From Pseudomonas viridiflava (GTDB taxonomy: Bacteria > Pseudomonadota > Gammaproteobacteria > Pseudomonadales > Pseudomonadaceae), in assembly GCF_900602065.1 (NCBI RefSeq), contig NZ_UWFN01000285.1:248001-312000 (forward strand): a DNA stretch of 64,000 nucleotides, written 5' to 3'. The notes under the pieces are model-generated. The model had not been told where the DNA came from and did no database searches. It was given only the letters and a program-made list of their open reading frames with translations. The translations under genes were made by a program, and so were the position numbers. Shown one piece after another: positions 52,754-62,028 of this stretch (position 1 is its first letter; every line of letters starts with the position of its first letter).

Positions 52754-53866
52754 TCACAAACGCCTGCCGAGCAACGTAGCGTAGATGCCCTGCCACATGA
52801 GTACCGTGCTACTCAGAGAAAAGCGTTCCTTGATTCTGGCTCGCGCCCTTGCGCCCAAGTCAGCTTTATCGGCGTCTGACAGTTCAAGCGCCTTGTGTAT
52901 AACCTGTGCCAATAATATCGGGGACCCCGGCTGCACAAGAAAGCCATTCGAGCCAACAACTTCTTTAATGCCACCACAATCTGTCGCAACTACCACTCGT
53001 TCGGTTGCCATTGCTTCCGCAACGACCAGACCAAAACCTTCCCATGCGGAAGACAGAACATATATATCCGCAGCATTGTAAAGTGAAGCAACATCATGCC
53101 TTACACCCATGAACAACACATCATCATGCAGGCCAAGCATGTTCGTCAGTTTTTCTAAACTATGCTGTTCGCTCCCCTCCCCGACCACCCATAATCTGGC
53201 GGTAGCCCCGTCATTTTTCAGTTGAGCATACGCGCGCAGCAGTGTTGGATAGTCTTTGGCTTCGACCAGTCGACCTACTGCTAGAATCACAGTATCACTA
53301 TCAGCGATACTGTTGGCTTGCCTGATCTGTATACGCGCCTCTGGATCGGGCCTGAATAAATCGGTATCGATACCGTTTGGCACCACGCGCATTTCCCCCT
53401 TGCGTACAGCGCCTTTGACTTCAAAGGCCTCAACAGCCTCATGGCTGACATTGGTCGTGAGATCAGCCAAGCCGTTAGTGAGGCGATAGGCCAACATCCT
53501 GAGCCAGCCACCTTCGTAGGTATTGTGAGCACTGCAGACAAGAACAGGGAAACGCACCGCAAGGCGTAGCAGACGAGAAAGAATATTAGCGTGCACCATG
53601 TGGCTATGGACCACGTCCGGTTTGAACTCGCAAACCAGTGAACGCAGTTTTGAATAGCCATTGATAAAACCCCTTACGCCTTTACGCATACCGAGGCCTA
53701 CCACGCGGATCGATAAGCCATCCGCGGAAAGCGCTTGATCACCGGTTAGAAAGCATATGCACACCTCATGGCTCAGCGTCATGTGCCGGGCAATATCCAT
53801 GACCTGACGCTCGGCCCCGCCAACACCAAGGCTTGTAATTACGTACAAGACTTTCAATCGTTCCAT
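52754..53866 (-). CDS. Family 4 glycosyltransferase
   Basis: 370 residues: LYVITSLGVGGAERQVMDIA (the GGAE acceptor loop), VVHSHMVHANILSRLLRL, ILAVGRLVEAKDYPTLLRAY and VVAEAMATERVVVATDCGGI. GT-B retaining transferase. The ATG at 53866 has AAGGA seven bases upstream and overlaps the end of the preceding GT2 gene by 13 bases. Confidence 0.9.
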   Translation of the reverse strand: MERLKVLYVITSLGVGGAERQVMDIARHMTLSHEVCICFLTGDQALSADGLSIRVVGLGMRKGVRGFINGYSKLRSLVCEFKPDVVHSHMVHANILSRLLRLAVRFPVLVCSAHNTYEGGWLRMLAYRLTNGLADLTTNVSHEAVEAFEVKGAVRKGEMRVVPNGIDTDLFRPDPEARIQIRQANSIADSDTVILAVGRLVEAKDYPTLLRAYAQLKNDGATARLWVVGEGSEQHSLEKLTNMLGLHDDVLFMGVRHDVASLYNAADIYVLSSAWEGFGLVVAEAMATERVVVATDCGGIKEVVGSNGFLVQPGSPILLAQVIHKALELSDADKADLGARARARIKERFSLSSTVLMWQGIYATLLGRRL

Positions 53867-54648
53867 GCCCGCGTCCTTGAGTAATAGATGCACTGTAAAA
53901 ACCGCACGCCATTTTTTAACCTACGAATCACAGTGTGTTCGCGAAAAAACTGCCGTTTATAAAACATCCCGAATCCTTGAGGATTTCGCTTGAGATGAAA
54001 TTTAAAGTTTTTCGTATAGCCGTCCTCAAGATATTCACCGAGATAAATGATGTCTCGATGGAAACAGGCTATCTTTCCAGCGTCCGCTATTTCATTCCAT
54101 ATCAACAGCTCAGGGACGAATTTTTCGCCCTTAAATACGGGAAACGGATGGTCCAGCAACGCTTGCTTTTTGAATACATAAGCAAGATCGCCCTGATAAT
54201 AACGCGCCGCGGCAGTAGCGTGCATATAGCAAAACCCAGGTTCATCCTCAGCTACCTCCACACCAATCAATCGACCATCGAGACGCCCCCTGCGAAAACA
54301 CATCCCCAACAAGGCTTTATCTTGTGCCTTGTCCAGACTGTCATAGGTTTTGCATATGGCTCGGGGCGTTAACAAGTCATCACTGTCGACGATTAATATC
54401 CAATTACCTGACGCTGCGCGTACGCCAGCATTAATTGCAGATTGCTTCCCGGTATTAGGCTGCTTCACTACAACCACTTCAATGACGGCACTCTTGGCGA
54501 AGTCGCATAATAATTGCTCCGTGCCGTCGCTGCTGCCGTCATCCACAACCACCCATTCAAAATGCTGATTATGTTGAGCGCACAAGCTATCAAACAAACG
54601 CCCCAATGTATGAGCGCGATTATAGGTGCATGTCAGCACAGTTATCAT
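53854..54648 (-). CDS. Family 2 glycosyltransferase
   Basis: 264 residues, GT-A fold: MITVLTCTYNRAHTLGRLFD, WVVVDDGSSDGTEQLL and the metal-binding ILIVDSDDLLTPRAI. Similar to the amylovoran AmsE-like group. It follows the Wzx gene by 18 bases and should use a nucleotide sugar at the cytosolic side. Linkage unknown. Confidence 0.9.
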   Translation of the reverse strand: MITVLTCTYNRAHTLGRLFDSLCAQHNQHFEWVVVDDGSSDGTEQLLCDFAKSAVIEVVVVKQPNTGKQSAINAGVRAASGNWILIVDSDDLLTPRAICKTYDSLDKAQDKALLGMCFRRGRLDGRLIGVEVAEDEPGFCYMHATAAARYYQGDLAYVFKKQALLDHPFPVFKGEKFVPELLIWNEIADAGKIACFHRDIIYLGEYLEDGYTKNFKFHLKRNPQGFGMFYKRQFFREHTVIRRLKNGVRFLQCIYYSRTRAWND

Positions 54649-54666
54649 ATAAAAGCCCGTTAACCA

Positions 54667-55920
54667 TTAACAACGCGAACAATTATTCACTTCAGACTGC
54701 TGGGACCATAGTTTAAAAAAGACAGCCATCAAACCAATGAACAGCACCACTTCTGCGCCGATAAATCCAATAATCACGCCGGTCGCAGCGAACTTACTGG
54801 CCAGCAGGGCCGAGCAGACGACCGCACAGACCGAACTTATCAAGGTAAGCCGGGCCAGTAGCTTTTGCCTGCCCATGACAATCAATCCCGCCACCCCCAT
54901 AGCCTGGTTTGCCAGCCTGAAACGCACTATCCAGATAAAGATGACCAAGAGTTCAGCCGCGCCCTGAAACTCTCCACCCAGCAACAGAGCCAGACCTTCA
55001 CGACCAAAGACAACGACCATCAAAGCCAGCAGTAGTCCGGCGATGAAAAAAGCTCCAGTCGTTACCAGGCATGACCAAACCGCAGACCGTTCGTTATGCA
55101 TCCCGAGCCTGCTCAGGTGTGGAAACATCCCTGTCAGAATGGGTGTTGCTAACCCAGCGAAGCTCCTTACAACTTTCTCGACCGGGGCGTAGTAACCCAG
55201 AACCTGTAAACCTGAGAACAATGAAACCAGAGGCGCACCTGCGTTCGTTAATACATTGCCCGCCCCCTTGTACACAAAGACATGAAACCCAGCTTTGACT
55301 TGCTCAAATCCACCGCTGAACGTAAGGGAAACACCGCTCACCCATTTAGCACACAAACAATAGCCTGCCAGGGTGTTCAGGACACTCACTGATGCCAACA
55401 AGGTTAACGCCAGATGATAATCACCCTGGTCTCGAACAAACCCCAATAGCAATAACAGCCCAATGCACCTGAGCACCACATCAGCCAAGGTGATCAGCCG
55501 CAAGCGCTCCAGCCCCTGAAACAGCCAGACCGGACTCAGGCCAAAAGCCAAAAAGTACAGGACGCCAAACGCGATTAAATTGGGCTCCAGCCATGCGTGC
55601 TCACTTAGCATCAGCCACGGCAGAACGAATAACGCAACCACTCCGGATACCATAAGCTTCGCGGATAGCACGTCTCCAAAAATGGTGGAGATTTTGCTTT
55701 TGTTATCAGAAACCAAAGCCACCTGCCTGGCAGCACTAATACCAAATCCATACTCTACGCAGAGCGAAGCCAGAAGCGCCAAAGCCTGCACTAATACTAG
55801 CTTCCCATACGACTCAGGACCCAGAGCACGAGCTAAAACAGGTATTTCAAACACAGGAATGAGGTAACCCACTGCTTGCGCGACAAACAGCAAAGTTACG
55901 TTATTCATTACCTTCTTCAA
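54667..55920 (-). CDS. O-antigen flippase Wzx-like
   Basis: 417 residues with about 12 hydrophobic segments, of the MATE-like polysaccharide transporter group (PST). The N-terminus FVAQAVGYLIPVFEIPVLAR and ALGPESYGKLVLVQALALLA is characteristic. It should flip undecaprenyl-PP-linked repeat units to the periplasm. The start overlaps the Wzy stop by ATGA. The sequence is AT-rich and rich in hydrophobic residues, as usual for wzx genes. Confidence 0.88.
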   Translation of the reverse strand: MKKVMNNVTLLFVAQAVGYLIPVFEIPVLARALGPESYGKLVLVQALALLASLCVEYGFGISAARQVALVSDNKSKISTIFGDVLSAKLMVSGVVALFVLPWLMLSEHAWLEPNLIAFGVLYFLAFGLSPVWLFQGLERLRLITLADVVLRCIGLLLLLGFVRDQGDYHLALTLLASVSVLNTLAGYCLCAKWVSGVSLTFSGGFEQVKAGFHVFVYKGAGNVLTNAGAPLVSLFSGLQVLGYYAPVEKVVRSFAGLATPILTGMFPHLSRLGMHNERSAVWSCLVTTGAFFIAGLLLALMVVVFGREGLALLLGGEFQGAAELLVIFIWIVRFRLANQAMGVAGLIVMGRQKLLARLTLISSVCAVVCSALLASKFAATGVIIGFIGAEVVLFIGLMAVFFKLWSQQSEVNNCSRC

Positions 55921-57167
55921 CGTATGCCCTTAAAAGAAGTAACTTCTGCGTCACTCGACGAATACGCTGCTGATTGCCAGGCAATCATGATTATCCAGAT
56001 ACCCCACTCTGATAGTTCTGAGCTCATGGGATGAAGCATCATTGAAAGCGCATAAGCCAACCCACCAACTGCCGCGGCCAATCCCAAGCCCTCCCGAAGA
56101 GCGTTATCGCTGACCCTTGCGTCTCGGCGACCAAACAAAAATATGACAGGCATCAACATAAGCAATGTGAAACCAACGCAACCAACAACTCCTAACTCGC
56201 CAATAGCAGACAAATAGGCGTTGTGAACGACGAGTGATACGCCCGCCTTAACCGCAACAGCACTCCCGAATCCGCAGCCAAGGAGATAACACTCGCTCGC
56301 ATGCTCCAGCCCGGCAGACAAGAGCCGATAGCGGGTTTTATCGACGATTAGCAGGCGATCGAACACGAAGGGATATTTACCATTCAAGCCGTTGCCGATG
56401 CCGATGCCATCATTGACGAGTAGCAGCACGTAACACGCAGCCATCACCAGTATCACAATAATTAGAGCTTTTAACGCAACCAGTCGGAACCTCGAAAAAA
56501 GCAAACACGCATAAACAAGTGCCTCCAGCAACAGCCCTGTCCTGCTTGCATCAACCAACAGCAGGTATGCAGCCATCGCTAGCACTGCAAAATCGAACAG
56601 ATTCTTCCGAGGGACATACAAAATTTTTACGAGCACTATTCCTGAAAAAAAGCTTGCCGTTTTCCACATGACTCCGGGATACGCAAACTGGCTACCCTGC
56701 CGTCCCCCGAAGGACACGTAGTATTCGGTCAACAGGTATTTACACAGTATGAAGATCGTAAACCCCAGAACTATGACGATTCTGCTTATATCAAAGAGAT
56801 GCTGGGCGGATAGCTTGTCGGCATTGAGATACAGCACACCAAAAATAAAAAAGATCACCAGCAACTTAAAACCTTGATACAAGGTATACCCGTGCGCATT
56901 TACCGCCGCAGCGAGAGCAAAACCCGACAGAGTTATCACGAATGCACCGCAACACAAGAGCAATCGTTTATCTCGCTTGATCGTGCATTTTCTTTGCACA
57001 ATATTAATCACACCTGAAAAACCGACACCTGCCCACAACAACCAATAGCCCGTTGCGCTGACCACTTCGCGCAGGCTGCCGAGGGCAATCAAAATACAGG
57101 CTGCAAGAAAGATAAAAAACGATGCAGACCATTCTCGCGTTGCCCATGATTCTTTTAAAGCCCACAT
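55917..57167 (-). CDS. O-antigen polymerase Wzy-like
   Basis: 416 residues with 11 or 12 hydrophobic segments and a large periplasmic loop (about residues 260-330) containing GLEHASECYLLGCGFGSAVA and VVHNAYLSAIGELG, the O-antigen ligase/polymerase signature (HNAYL). It polymerises repeat units in the periplasm. The WaaL ligase shares this fold, but a gene next to wzx fits Wzy. ATG at 57167 chosen with AGAGG upstream rather than a TTG ten codons earlier. Confidence 0.82.
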   Translation of the reverse strand: MWALKESWATREWSASFFIFLAACILIALGSLREVVSATGYWLLWAGVGFSGVINIVQRKCTIKRDKRLLLCCGAFVITLSGFALAAAVNAHGYTLYQGFKLLVIFFIFGVLYLNADKLSAQHLFDISRIVIVLGFTIFILCKYLLTEYYVSFGGRQGSQFAYPGVMWKTASFFSGIVLVKILYVPRKNLFDFAVLAMAAYLLLVDASRTGLLLEALVYACLLFSRFRLVALKALIIVILVMAACYVLLLVNDGIGIGNGLNGKYPFVFDRLLIVDKTRYRLLSAGLEHASECYLLGCGFGSAVAVKAGVSLVVHNAYLSAIGELGVVGCVGFTLLMLMPVIFLFGRRDARVSDNALREGLGLAAAVGGLAYALSMMLHPMSSELSEWGIWIIMIAWQSAAYSSSDAEVTSFKGIR

Positions 57168-57221
57168 TCCTCCGACACCTCTAAACTGATAAACCAATAT
57201 GAAACCGATAACTGCGAAGTT

Positions 57222-58673
57222 TCAGCGTTTGGGGATGTCCAGTTTTAGAGATTTGTTTTCCAGCGAATACTTACGCTTCAACAGGGTTGCCAAGACGTCT
57301 TTGGCGCGCCGCTCACCGTGCACCAGCCTGATCTCTGCTGGCCAGGCGGCCATGCCTGTCACGAAGCCCAATAGCTCCTGCTGGTCCGCGTGAGCCGAAT
57401 AACCTCCCACCGTTGTAATGCCTGCCTTTATCTCGAAGCGATCCTTATCAAGCTCGACATAACCGCCGACAGGGCCATATTTCTGGATCGCGGCGCCAGG
57501 GGTGTCTTTGGCCTGATACCCGACAAACACAACGTTATGACGCGGATCGCCTAGCATGGCCTTGAGGTAATTGACTATTCGGCCACCAGAGCACATACCA
57601 CTGCCAGCAATAACGATCGCCGGGCGCCCCGTGCTGGAGAGATAATTGACCACTTGCAAGTGCTTGTCGTGGCTGTCTACCGTGATGAGCTGCCCGAAAC
57701 CCAACGGCCTTCTACCCTGACTCAAACGCTCCTGAGCCTCGCTGTTCCAATAGTCGGCGAACTGCTGATACACCGCGGTGAAGCGACTTGCCAACGGAGA
57801 GTCGAGGACTATCGGCAACTGCGGCCAATTGATGGGCAGACCGCTAGCGGCATCGCTTGCCAACTCACTGTTATGGTCTTCGACAAGTGCTTTGCGGCGC
57901 AGAATATCTTCGATTTCAAACAGCAGTTCCTGAGTACGACCGATGCTGAAAGCCGGGATCAGAATAGTCCCATGATCGGCCAACGCCCTGTCGATGACCT
58001 GCTCCAGGCGAGCCTGACGACTCTCGCGGTTTTCGTGAATGCGATCACCATAGGTGCTCTCAAGCACCAGTACATCGGCTCGTGTTGGCGATTCTGGTTT
58101 ACGAAGAAGCGGGTTGTGGCTGGAGCCTAGATCGCCGGAAAAAACGATCCGCTTTTCGCGCTGTTGAGTCGGATATTGGATATCGCACTCTACATAGGCA
58201 GAGCCGAGAATGTGGCCTGCGCGCCTTAACTGAATCCTGACAACAAGCAGTGGCGTATCGACGAGCGAATACCAAGCATCAAAAGGTACGCCTATTGTCT
58301 GCGCTTTGACTTGGGCAAGACAGCGCTCAATCCGCTTTGTGTCGTGGCCGAACTGATGTTTGCAGACGTCCTCAAGCGTGATTGGCAACATTTGGGCTGA
58401 AGGTTCGCTACAGATGATGGGCCCGATGTAGCCAGCCGCCAAAAGATCAGGAATACGTCCCACGTGGTCAACGTGGACATGAGTAAGAATAAGAGCCTTT
58501 ATGCTTTTCAGACTGAAATCAGTCAAACTCTCTGAATCGTCTCCCTCCGCTTCGCCGTCCAGACGTAACCCGCAATCTATAAGCACACTGCTGTATTCAT
58601 CGGCGAGTAGTTGGTGACATGAGCCGGTAATACTGCTGACGCCACCATGATGGATAATTTCTGGATAATTCAA
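57222..58673 (-). CDS. Metallo-beta-lactamase fold, beta-CASP nuclease
   Basis: 483 residues. The metal site motif is LILTHVHVDHVGRIPDL; RRAGHILGSAYVE, VFSGDLGSSHNPLL and LVLESTYGDR follow, then the beta-CASP insert with ILIPAFSIGRTQELLFEIED and the C-terminal GGYSAHADQQELLGF. This is the RNA 3'-processing/exonuclease-like class (YSH1/KH-less). Its role beside O-antigen genes is unknown, but it is repeatedly found at this border in Pseudomonas. It is the first gene of the minus-strand cluster. Confidence 0.9.
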   Translation of the reverse strand: MNYPEIIHHGGVSSITGSCHQLLADEYSSVLIDCGLRLDGEAEGDDSESLTDFSLKSIKALILTHVHVDHVGRIPDLLAAGYIGPIICSEPSAQMLPITLEDVCKHQFGHDTKRIERCLAQVKAQTIGVPFDAWYSLVDTPLLVVRIQLRRAGHILGSAYVECDIQYPTQQREKRIVFSGDLGSSHNPLLRKPESPTRADVLVLESTYGDRIHENRESRQARLEQVIDRALADHGTILIPAFSIGRTQELLFEIEDILRRKALVEDHNSELASDAASGLPINWPQLPIVLDSPLASRFTAVYQQFADYWNSEAQERLSQGRRPLGFGQLITVDSHDKHLQVVNYLSSTGRPAIVIAGSGMCSGGRIVNYLKAMLGDPRHNVVFVGYQAKDTPGAAIQKYGPVGGYVELDKDRFEIKAGITTVGGYSAHADQQELLGFVTGMAAWPAEIRLVHGERRAKDVLATLLKRKYSLENKSLKLDIPKR

Positions 58674-59052
58674 TGAATACTCTCTCGCCGGATTATTACT
58701 AAAACCCTTCCAAAGGATGAACTATTGAAGCGAGCATACCTTTGATAGACTTAACTACACCGGCGTATTCTGAGCCCAACAAAATAATTCGCAAGCATTG
58801 ACAAATACCACCAAATAATATTAACGAAACAGCTTGAGACAGCAACCCCCTGTAATGATTGATATATTTCCGGTTATGGAAAACATTTAAACCTTCGAAC
58901 TACAATGCTTTATTACTAATCTCACAATACTTGTAGCCTTCTCCTACATCATTACATGAAACATCTGACACCCAACAAGGAAAGACTGAAGATTGCAAAC
59001 TCCAGCAATTATTGTTCGGGAAAAATATGTAACTAAACACTAGAACTGAACA
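58674..59052. other. AT-rich gap before the polysaccharide cluster
   Basis: About 380 very AT-rich bases with no supported coding region. It separates the lapA terminator from the first cluster gene on the minus strand, so the main promoter of the polysaccharide locus should be here. No JUMPstart/ops element was recognised. Confidence 0.5.
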
Positions 59053-59090
59053 TAAAAAAAATCACTTTAGGCGAATCGCGCTAAAGTGAA
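59053..59090 (-). terminator. Rho-independent terminator after lapA
   Basis: Stem tcactttag/ctaaagtga with a 10-base loop; on the minus strand a run of T residues follows (attttttttatg). It lies about 45 bases after the lapA stop and insulates the polysaccharide cluster. Confidence 0.85.
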
Positions 59091-59135
59091 TTTTGGAGAG
59101 GAGTGACAAGGAAGTGACGGAGAGGGGCGGCAAAC

Positions 59136-59378
59136 TCAGACAGAACGGTTAACGAGCCTGCGCTTTTTTCGCAAACCGGCAGCCCACCCCAGAAAAGGAC
59201 CTATAAGCATCCCTATCAACAACGCGGCGATGACCGGAATGGCCAGGAACGTTTCCGGCGAAGATTTCCCAAGGAAAACCAGCGATACCTTCTGCCGATT
59301 CTCAAGGATGAAGACGATCGTTAGCACGATAAGCGCCAGCGCAACCACGGTCGCGATTACTCGTGTGAATATGCGCAT
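59136..59378 (-). CDS. LapA-family (DUF1049) inner-membrane protein
   Basis: 80 residues with two membrane segments (VIATVVALALIVLTIVFILE and FLAIPVIAALLIGMLIGPFL) joined by a short loop with NRQKVSLVFLG, and a basic tail (RKKRR). This is the lipopolysaccharide assembly protein A domain; in E. coli LapA works with LapB to control LPS synthesis. It follows ihfB by 17 bases as in other pseudomonads. Not related to the LapA adhesin. Confidence 0.9.
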   Translation of the reverse strand: MRIFTRVIATVVALALIVLTIVFILENRQKVSLVFLGKSSPETFLAIPVIAALLIGMLIGPFLGWAAGLRKKRRLVNRSV

Positions 59379-59395
59379 GCTTTACTCCTATACTC

Positions 59396-59704
59396 CTATC
59401 GGGAGGCCTGAAGAGCCTCTTCTTCCTCTTCGTTCACACGATCCCGCAACTCCTTACCCGGCTTGAAGTGCGGTACAAACTTGCCGTCAAGGCTAACTGA
59501 TTGGCCGGTCTTGGGATTACGGCCAACCCGTGGAGCGCGGTAATGCAGAGAGAAACTGCCAAACCCACGAATCTCAATGCGATCGCCAGTCGCCAAGCAC
59601 TGGGACATTTGCTCAAGCATGGTCTTGATGGCCAGCTCGACATCCTTGGATGAGAGCAGCCCTTGATGGGTGACAATTCGTTCGATCAACTCCGACTTCG
59701 TCAT
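59396..59704 (-). CDS. ihfB: Integration host factor subunit beta
   Basis: 102 residues of the HU/IHF family: MTKSELIERIVTHQGLLSSK, DRIEIRGFGSFSLHYRAPRV and GRNPKTGQSVSLDGKFVPHF, with the intercalating Pro in the NPKTG arm. IHF bends DNA at specific sites. rpsA lies upstream and lapA downstream, the common gammaproteobacterial order. Confidence 0.97.
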   Translation of the reverse strand: MTKSELIERIVTHQGLLSSKDVELAIKTMLEQMSQCLATGDRIEIRGFGSFSLHYRAPRVGRNPKTGQSVSLDGKFVPHFKPGKELRDRVNEEEEEALQASR

Positions 59705-60168
59705 ATTTTTCCCTTCTTTTTCAAGCAGCTAGATAAGCGCTCCGAAGGTTTTAGCATGACCAGATGAATTTGAACAGCCCAAGTATTGACTTATGTGAGT
59801 TGGTCACAAACGAGGGATATTAGCCAGCGAGCGCCAGGCCGCGAAATACAAGTGATACGGCCCGGATTTGCCTTCGAGCTTTGTGTGGTCGCCGTAACCC
59901 GAATTACAGCACGTCCTGAAACCGATGCGCAGCCATCGCGGACAAGTCGGAATGCCGCCCACTCGCTACCACAGGGCTGGTCATGACCTTAAGCTCACCG
60001 AGCCCCAGTGGGACCAAATTTATCGGGAAGGCGGTATTCCAGCAATACATCAGTTGCGGATCTACCTGCCTCTTCGCGTATGAATTCGCTCCCACCAGGA
60101 ATGAATTTGCGAGCCAACATAGACCACGCAAACCAAGATGGGGAGCCTCCCTGTCAAATCGCGCCCAC
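59705..60168. other. Gap between ihfB and rpsA
   Basis: About 460 bases without a supported gene. It contains the ihfB promoter region and, near 60069-60096, a half REP (cctcttcgcgtatgaattcg). Confidence 0.5.
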
Positions 60169-60198
60169 AAAAAAGGGCGACCGAAGTCGCCCTTTTTC
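60169..60198 (-). terminator. Rho-independent terminator of rpsA
   Basis: Stem gggcgac/gtcgccc with loop cgaa, flanked by six A and five T residues, so it works well on the minus strand just after the rpsA stop. Confidence 0.9.
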
Positions 60199-60215
60199 TA
60201 ATGGTCAGTCAGAAC

Positions 60216-61907
60216 TTAGTTCTGCTTTTCCATTTGTGCACGCAACAGGTCACCAAGAGTGGTAGGACCAGTGTTTTCAGCGGCTTCTGGCTTGCTACGC
60301 AGGCTCTGGATCGCTTCTTTCTCGTCTTCAACGTCTTTCGACTTGATGGACAAGCTGATCACGCGGCTCTTGCGGTCAACGCTGATGATCTTGGCTTCGA
60401 TCTCTTCGCCTTCTTTCAGAACGTTACGCGCGTCTTCAACGCGGTCACGGCTGATTTCGGAGGCTTTCAGGGAAGCTTCGATGTCGTCGGCCAGAGTGAT
60501 GATGGCGCCTTTGGCGTCAACTTCTTTAACGATACCGCGAACGATTGCGCCTTTGTCATTGACAGTGACGTACTCGGAGAACGGATCGCTTTCCAGCTGC
60601 TTGATGCCCAGCGAGATACGCTCACGCTCTGGATCAACAGACAGGATCACGGTGTCGAGCTCGTCGCCCTTCTTGAAGCGACGTACGGCTTCTTCGCCTA
60701 CTTCGTTCCAGGAGATGTCGGACAGATGAACCAGACCGTCGATGCCGCCATCCAGACCAATGAAGATACCGAAATCGGTGATCGACTTGATGGTGCCGGA
60801 GATTTTATCGCCCTTGTTGAACTGGCCAGAGAAATCTTCCCATGGGTTAGATTTGCACTGCTTGATGCCGAGGGAGATACGACGACGCTCTTCGTCGATG
60901 TCCAGAACCATAACTTCCACTTCGTCGCCGACTTGTACGACTTTCGAAGGATGGATGTTTTTGTTGGTCCAGTCCATTTCGGAAACGTGTACCAAGCCTT
61001 CCACGCCTTCTTCCAGCTCTGCGAAGCAGCCGTAGTCGGTCAGGTTGGTAACACGCGCAGTTACGCGAGTGCTTTCTGGGTAACGAGCCTTGATAGCAAC
61101 CCATGGGTCTTCGCCCAGTTGCTTCAGACCCAGGGAAACACGATTGCGCTCGCGATCGTACTTCAGCACTTTTACATCGATCTCATCGCCAACATTGACG
61201 ATTTCCGATGGATGCTTGATGCGCTTCCAGGCCATGTCGGTGATGTGCAGCAGGCCATCGACGCCACCCAGATCGACGAATGCGCCGTAATCGGTGAGGT
61301 TCTTGACGATACCTTTGACTTGCTGACCTTCCTGCAGGGACTCGAGCAGAGCTTCGCGCTCGGCACTGTTCTCGGCTTCCAGCACGCTGCGACGCGAAAC
61401 AACAACGTTGTTGCGCTTCTGGTCCAGCTTGATGACCTTGAACTCGAGCTCTTTGCCTTCCAGGTGAGTCGTGTCGCGCACAGGGCGGACGTCGACCAAA
61501 GAACCAGGCAGGAACGCACGGATGCCGTTAACGTCGACAGTGAAGCCGCCTTTAACCTTACCGTTGATAACGCCCTTGACCACTTCTTCAGCTGCGAAAG
61601 CCGCTTCCAGAACAATCCAGCACTCGGCACGCTTGGCTTTTTCGCGGGACAGCTTGGTTTCGCCAAAGCCGTCTTCTACCGCGTCCAGAGCAACGTGAAC
61701 TTCGTCGCCGATCTTGATGGTCAGATCGCCAGCGTCGTTGTGGAACTGTTCCAGCGGGATCAGGCCTTCAGATTTCAGACCGGCGTGAACCGTCACCCAG
61801 CCTGCCTGGTAATCGATATCAACGATGATAGCGGTGATGATCGAACCGGCCTGAAGGTTGAGGGTCTTTAGGCTTTCTTCAAAAAGTTCTGCAAAGCTTT
61901 CGCTCAT
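60216..61907 (-). CDS. rpsA: 30S ribosomal protein S1
   Basis: 563 residues with six S1 RNA-binding repeats, which help mRNA bind the 30S subunit. Repeats are clear as GIVKNLTDYGAFVDLGGVDG, ARVTNLTDYGCFAELEEGVE and GTIKSITDFGIFIGLDGGID. The N-terminus MSESFAELFEESLKTL is standard. On the opposite strand a long open frame exists but is a shadow of this gene. Terminator at 60169-60198. Confidence 0.98.
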   Translation of the reverse strand: MSESFAELFEESLKTLNLQAGSIITAIIVDIDYQAGWVTVHAGLKSEGLIPLEQFHNDAGDLTIKIGDEVHVALDAVEDGFGETKLSREKAKRAECWIVLEAAFAAEEVVKGVINGKVKGGFTVDVNGIRAFLPGSLVDVRPVRDTTHLEGKELEFKVIKLDQKRNNVVVSRRSVLEAENSAEREALLESLQEGQQVKGIVKNLTDYGAFVDLGGVDGLLHITDMAWKRIKHPSEIVNVGDEIDVKVLKYDRERNRVSLGLKQLGEDPWVAIKARYPESTRVTARVTNLTDYGCFAELEEGVEGLVHVSEMDWTNKNIHPSKVVQVGDEVEVMVLDIDEERRRISLGIKQCKSNPWEDFSGQFNKGDKISGTIKSITDFGIFIGLDGGIDGLVHLSDISWNEVGEEAVRRFKKGDELDTVILSVDPERERISLGIKQLESDPFSEYVTVNDKGAIVRGIVKEVDAKGAIITLADDIEASLKASEISRDRVEDARNVLKEGEEIEAKIISVDRKSRVISLSIKSKDVEDEKEAIQSLRSKPEAAENTGPTTLGDLLRAQMEKQN

Positions 61908-62028
61908 TTTAATTCCTGTTGATCAAGGGCGAAGGATACGCCCATCTGCCACGCTCCAGACAACGTGGGTTTCGTTCAAGTAAAAGAAAGCCTGCGGGAC
62001 TATTTCTGGTCTCCCACACGCTTCTTTG

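Noticed and set aside
60138..61871. 577-codon open frame on the plus strand opposite rpsA
   Set aside because: It lies entirely antisense to the six-repeat S1 gene, has no ribosome site and its periodic composition mirrors the S1 repeats. A shadow frame.
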